This document shows, piece after piece, positions 32,802 to 33,864 of a stretch of DNA of 33,864 bases. The position numbers and the translations under genes are program-made. Source of the stretch: Chrysochromulina parva (lineage: Eukaryota > Haptophyta > Prymnesiales > Chrysochromulinaceae); assembly GCA_002887195.1 (NCBI GenBank), contig PJAB01000215.1, positions 1 through 33,864 on the forward strand. Reading direction: 5' to 3'. The notes under the pieces are model-generated. The model was not told the DNA's origin, did no database searches, and worked only from the letters and a program-made list of their open reading frames with translations. Every line of letters begins with the position of its first letter. Within the stretch, counting starts at the first letter, position 1.

Positions 32802-33864
32802 ATGCTGACCGCTTTGCAGGCTATCTTATTCAGCAACTCGACCGCCTGCGCTGCCACACGTAAGGCCGCTGAGTCTGAGAAGGTACCACGGCCGCCAGCT
32901 GTCGCCTGCAGTGACGCCGATGAGGGCAACGATGATGTTCCCCAGCCAGCGAAGCGGCCGGCATCGGCCGTTGCAAGCCCACAAACTCTGACGAAGGTGG
33001 CCCTTACGCAATACAAGGGCACCGCGCTCGAGTCGGGCGGGGGCACTGGGAGCGAGCTTGAGGACGGCCAGCTCATCAGCCTGCTCAGCTCGCAGCTGCA
33101 ACGTGGCCCACGAGCTGAGGCGGGCCAGATGATCATCAATGTCGCCAGACTGCTCGCCCGCTCGCCTCTCAACGAGCGCGCGCTGCTTTCGGCGCTGCCT
33201 CATATTATGACTTGCATGCAGCGCCACCTCGAGCACGAGGGGCTACAAGAGAGTGGCGTGGGCCTCCTCGGCAACCTCGCGGGCGGCGGCGCAGAGAGCC
33301 CGCTCGCGCTGCTGCGCTATGGTTGCCTGCACCATGTGGTCCAATGCCTGCAGCAACACGCTGATCATGCGGGCATCCAACGCAACGCGTATCGCTGCCT
33401 GCGAAACGTGACGAGCGCGGCTGTGGGCAGCGCCTCCACCGAGTGCGCCACCTTCCTACTCGAGAGCCGCGTCCCGCAACTCGTGTGCTTCCTGCTCCAC
33501 CGGCACATCGAGGACGTGCGCGTGCAGCAGCAGGCACTTGCGTGCGTGTGGAGCTTCGCGTGCTACTCCGAGCCACTCGCAAGGCTGCTCTCGCTCATCG
33601 CCGCCGCCGACGGCGTCCTGCGCGTGCTTGCGCGCCATCCGAGCTGCGCCGAGGTGCAGCGCGTTGGCTGCGGCGTGCTGCTCCAGCTGCTTGACACATG
33701 CGATGACACATGCGGTGGCGAGGCCGAGGCCGATCGCGCCATGTTGCCAACGGCGCGTCCGTTCCCTCCGCCCGCGGTCATAGCGCCCGCCGCGCTCGCC
33801 GCCGCCGTTGCCCACCCTACCTCGGCCGCCGTGCAGGCCGTCGCAATCGAGCTCGTCTCGGCCC
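32802..33864 (+). CDS. Armadillo-like helical-repeat protein (partial, C-terminus beyond the window)
   Basis: The frame is open from the ATG at 32802 to the window end (at least 354 residues) and has no stop in the window. Upstream it stays open to about 32502, with another ATG at 32553; residues encoded just before 32802 (VWKWLHAEICRAKKKRR) look possibly coding, so the start is uncertain. After a charged N-terminus, helical repeats are visible from about residue 100: LLSSQLQR-type helices, GVGLLGNLAGGG, NAYRCLRNVTSA, QQALACVWSFACYS and VGCGVLLQLLDTC. These are the third-helix signatures of ARM repeats. The last visible part is Ala/Pro-rich. It is a likely scaffold protein; family within ARM not known. 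Confidence 0.72.
   Translation, partial: MLTALQAILFSNSTACAATRKAAESEKVPRPPAVACSDADEGNDDVPQPAKRPASAVASPQTLTKVALTQYKGTALESGGGTGSELEDGQLISLLSSQLQRGPRAEAGQMIINVARLLARSPLNERALLSALPHIMTCMQRHLEHEGLQESGVGLLGNLAGGGAESPLALLRYGCLHHVVQCLQQHADHAGIQRNAYRCLRNVTSAAVGSASTECATFLLESRVPQLVCFLLHRHIEDVRVQQQALACVWSFACYSEPLARLLSLIAAADGVLRVLARHPSCAEVQRVGCGVLLQLLDTCDDTCGGEAEADRAMLPTARPFPPPAVIAPAALAAAVAHPTSAAVQAVAIELVSA

Noticed and set aside
1..33864. tRNA, rRNA, CRISPR array, phage or virus module, prokaryotic operon
   Set aside because: I looked for T-arm-like GGTTCGAATCC patterns, regularly spaced repeats, and structural or replication genes of viruses, and saw none. Detection of tRNAs by eye is limited; tRNAscan would settle it.

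Overview
The window looks like nuclear DNA of a gene-dense, GC-rich, intron-poor eukaryote, most likely a unicellular alga. The genes are eukaryotic families: a PCIF1/CAPAM-type cap methyltransferase, a SETD3/LSMT-type SET methyltransferase, an AGC kinase, an FKBP with a SAP-like tail, armadillo and Hsp90-type TPR proteins, and a plant-type LRR ectodomain. They are encoded on both strands, each as one long uninterrupted reading frame with no operon-like packing. Weak hints point to an alga with a secondary plastid, such as a haptophyte or a stramenopile: a putative signal peptide followed by phenylalanine in the first gene, a DUF1997-like protein, and an F-x-GAR-x-GYVF-type motif. Lineage is inference; I cannot name a species.

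Layout, left to right. Positions 1-2416 (-) hold the 5' part of a large acidic, repeat-rich presecretory protein that runs off the left edge. Then come a DUF1415 protein (+, 2696-3328) and a Pro/Gln-rich nuclear-type protein with a conserved-looking helical domain (+, 3682-5502). A 1.4 kb stretch without a convincing gene follows. Next are a TPR co-chaperone (-, 6915-7736), divergent from a PCIF1-like m6Am methyltransferase (+, 7856-9316), and an armadillo protein (-, 9614-10768). A 476-bp non-autonomous DNA transposon with 19-bp inverted repeats and 10-bp target duplications lies at 10960-11435. It is followed by a SET-domain methyltransferase (-, 11746-13236), a low-complexity coiled-coil protein (-, 13779-15770), an FKBP prolyl isomerase with a SAP-like C-terminus (+, 16057-17448), and an FMN-dependent alpha-hydroxy-acid dehydrogenase (+, 17941-19230). 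The right third has an FN3 plus DUF1997-like protein (-, 19537-21147), a long coiled-coil protein (+, 21249-22715), an AGC-type kinase (-, 23055-24191), a C5orf34-like protein (-, 24537-26909), a 1814-residue secreted propeller-LRR-EGF protein (+, 26966-32410), and a second armadillo-like gene running off the right edge.

The genes do not form one pathway. What they share is architecture: head-to-head pairs separated by only 56-290 bp, which probably use bidirectional promoters, and essentially no introns. I see no rRNA, tRNA, CRISPR array, prokaryotic operon or virus-like module. The two reading frames that run off the ends (1-2416 minus and about 32802-33864 plus) have no stop in the window, so a search for complete ORFs would miss them. 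I found no convincing new multi-gene system. The most notable items are the transposon, the giant LRR protein, the cap methyltransferase and the hidden left-edge secreted protein.
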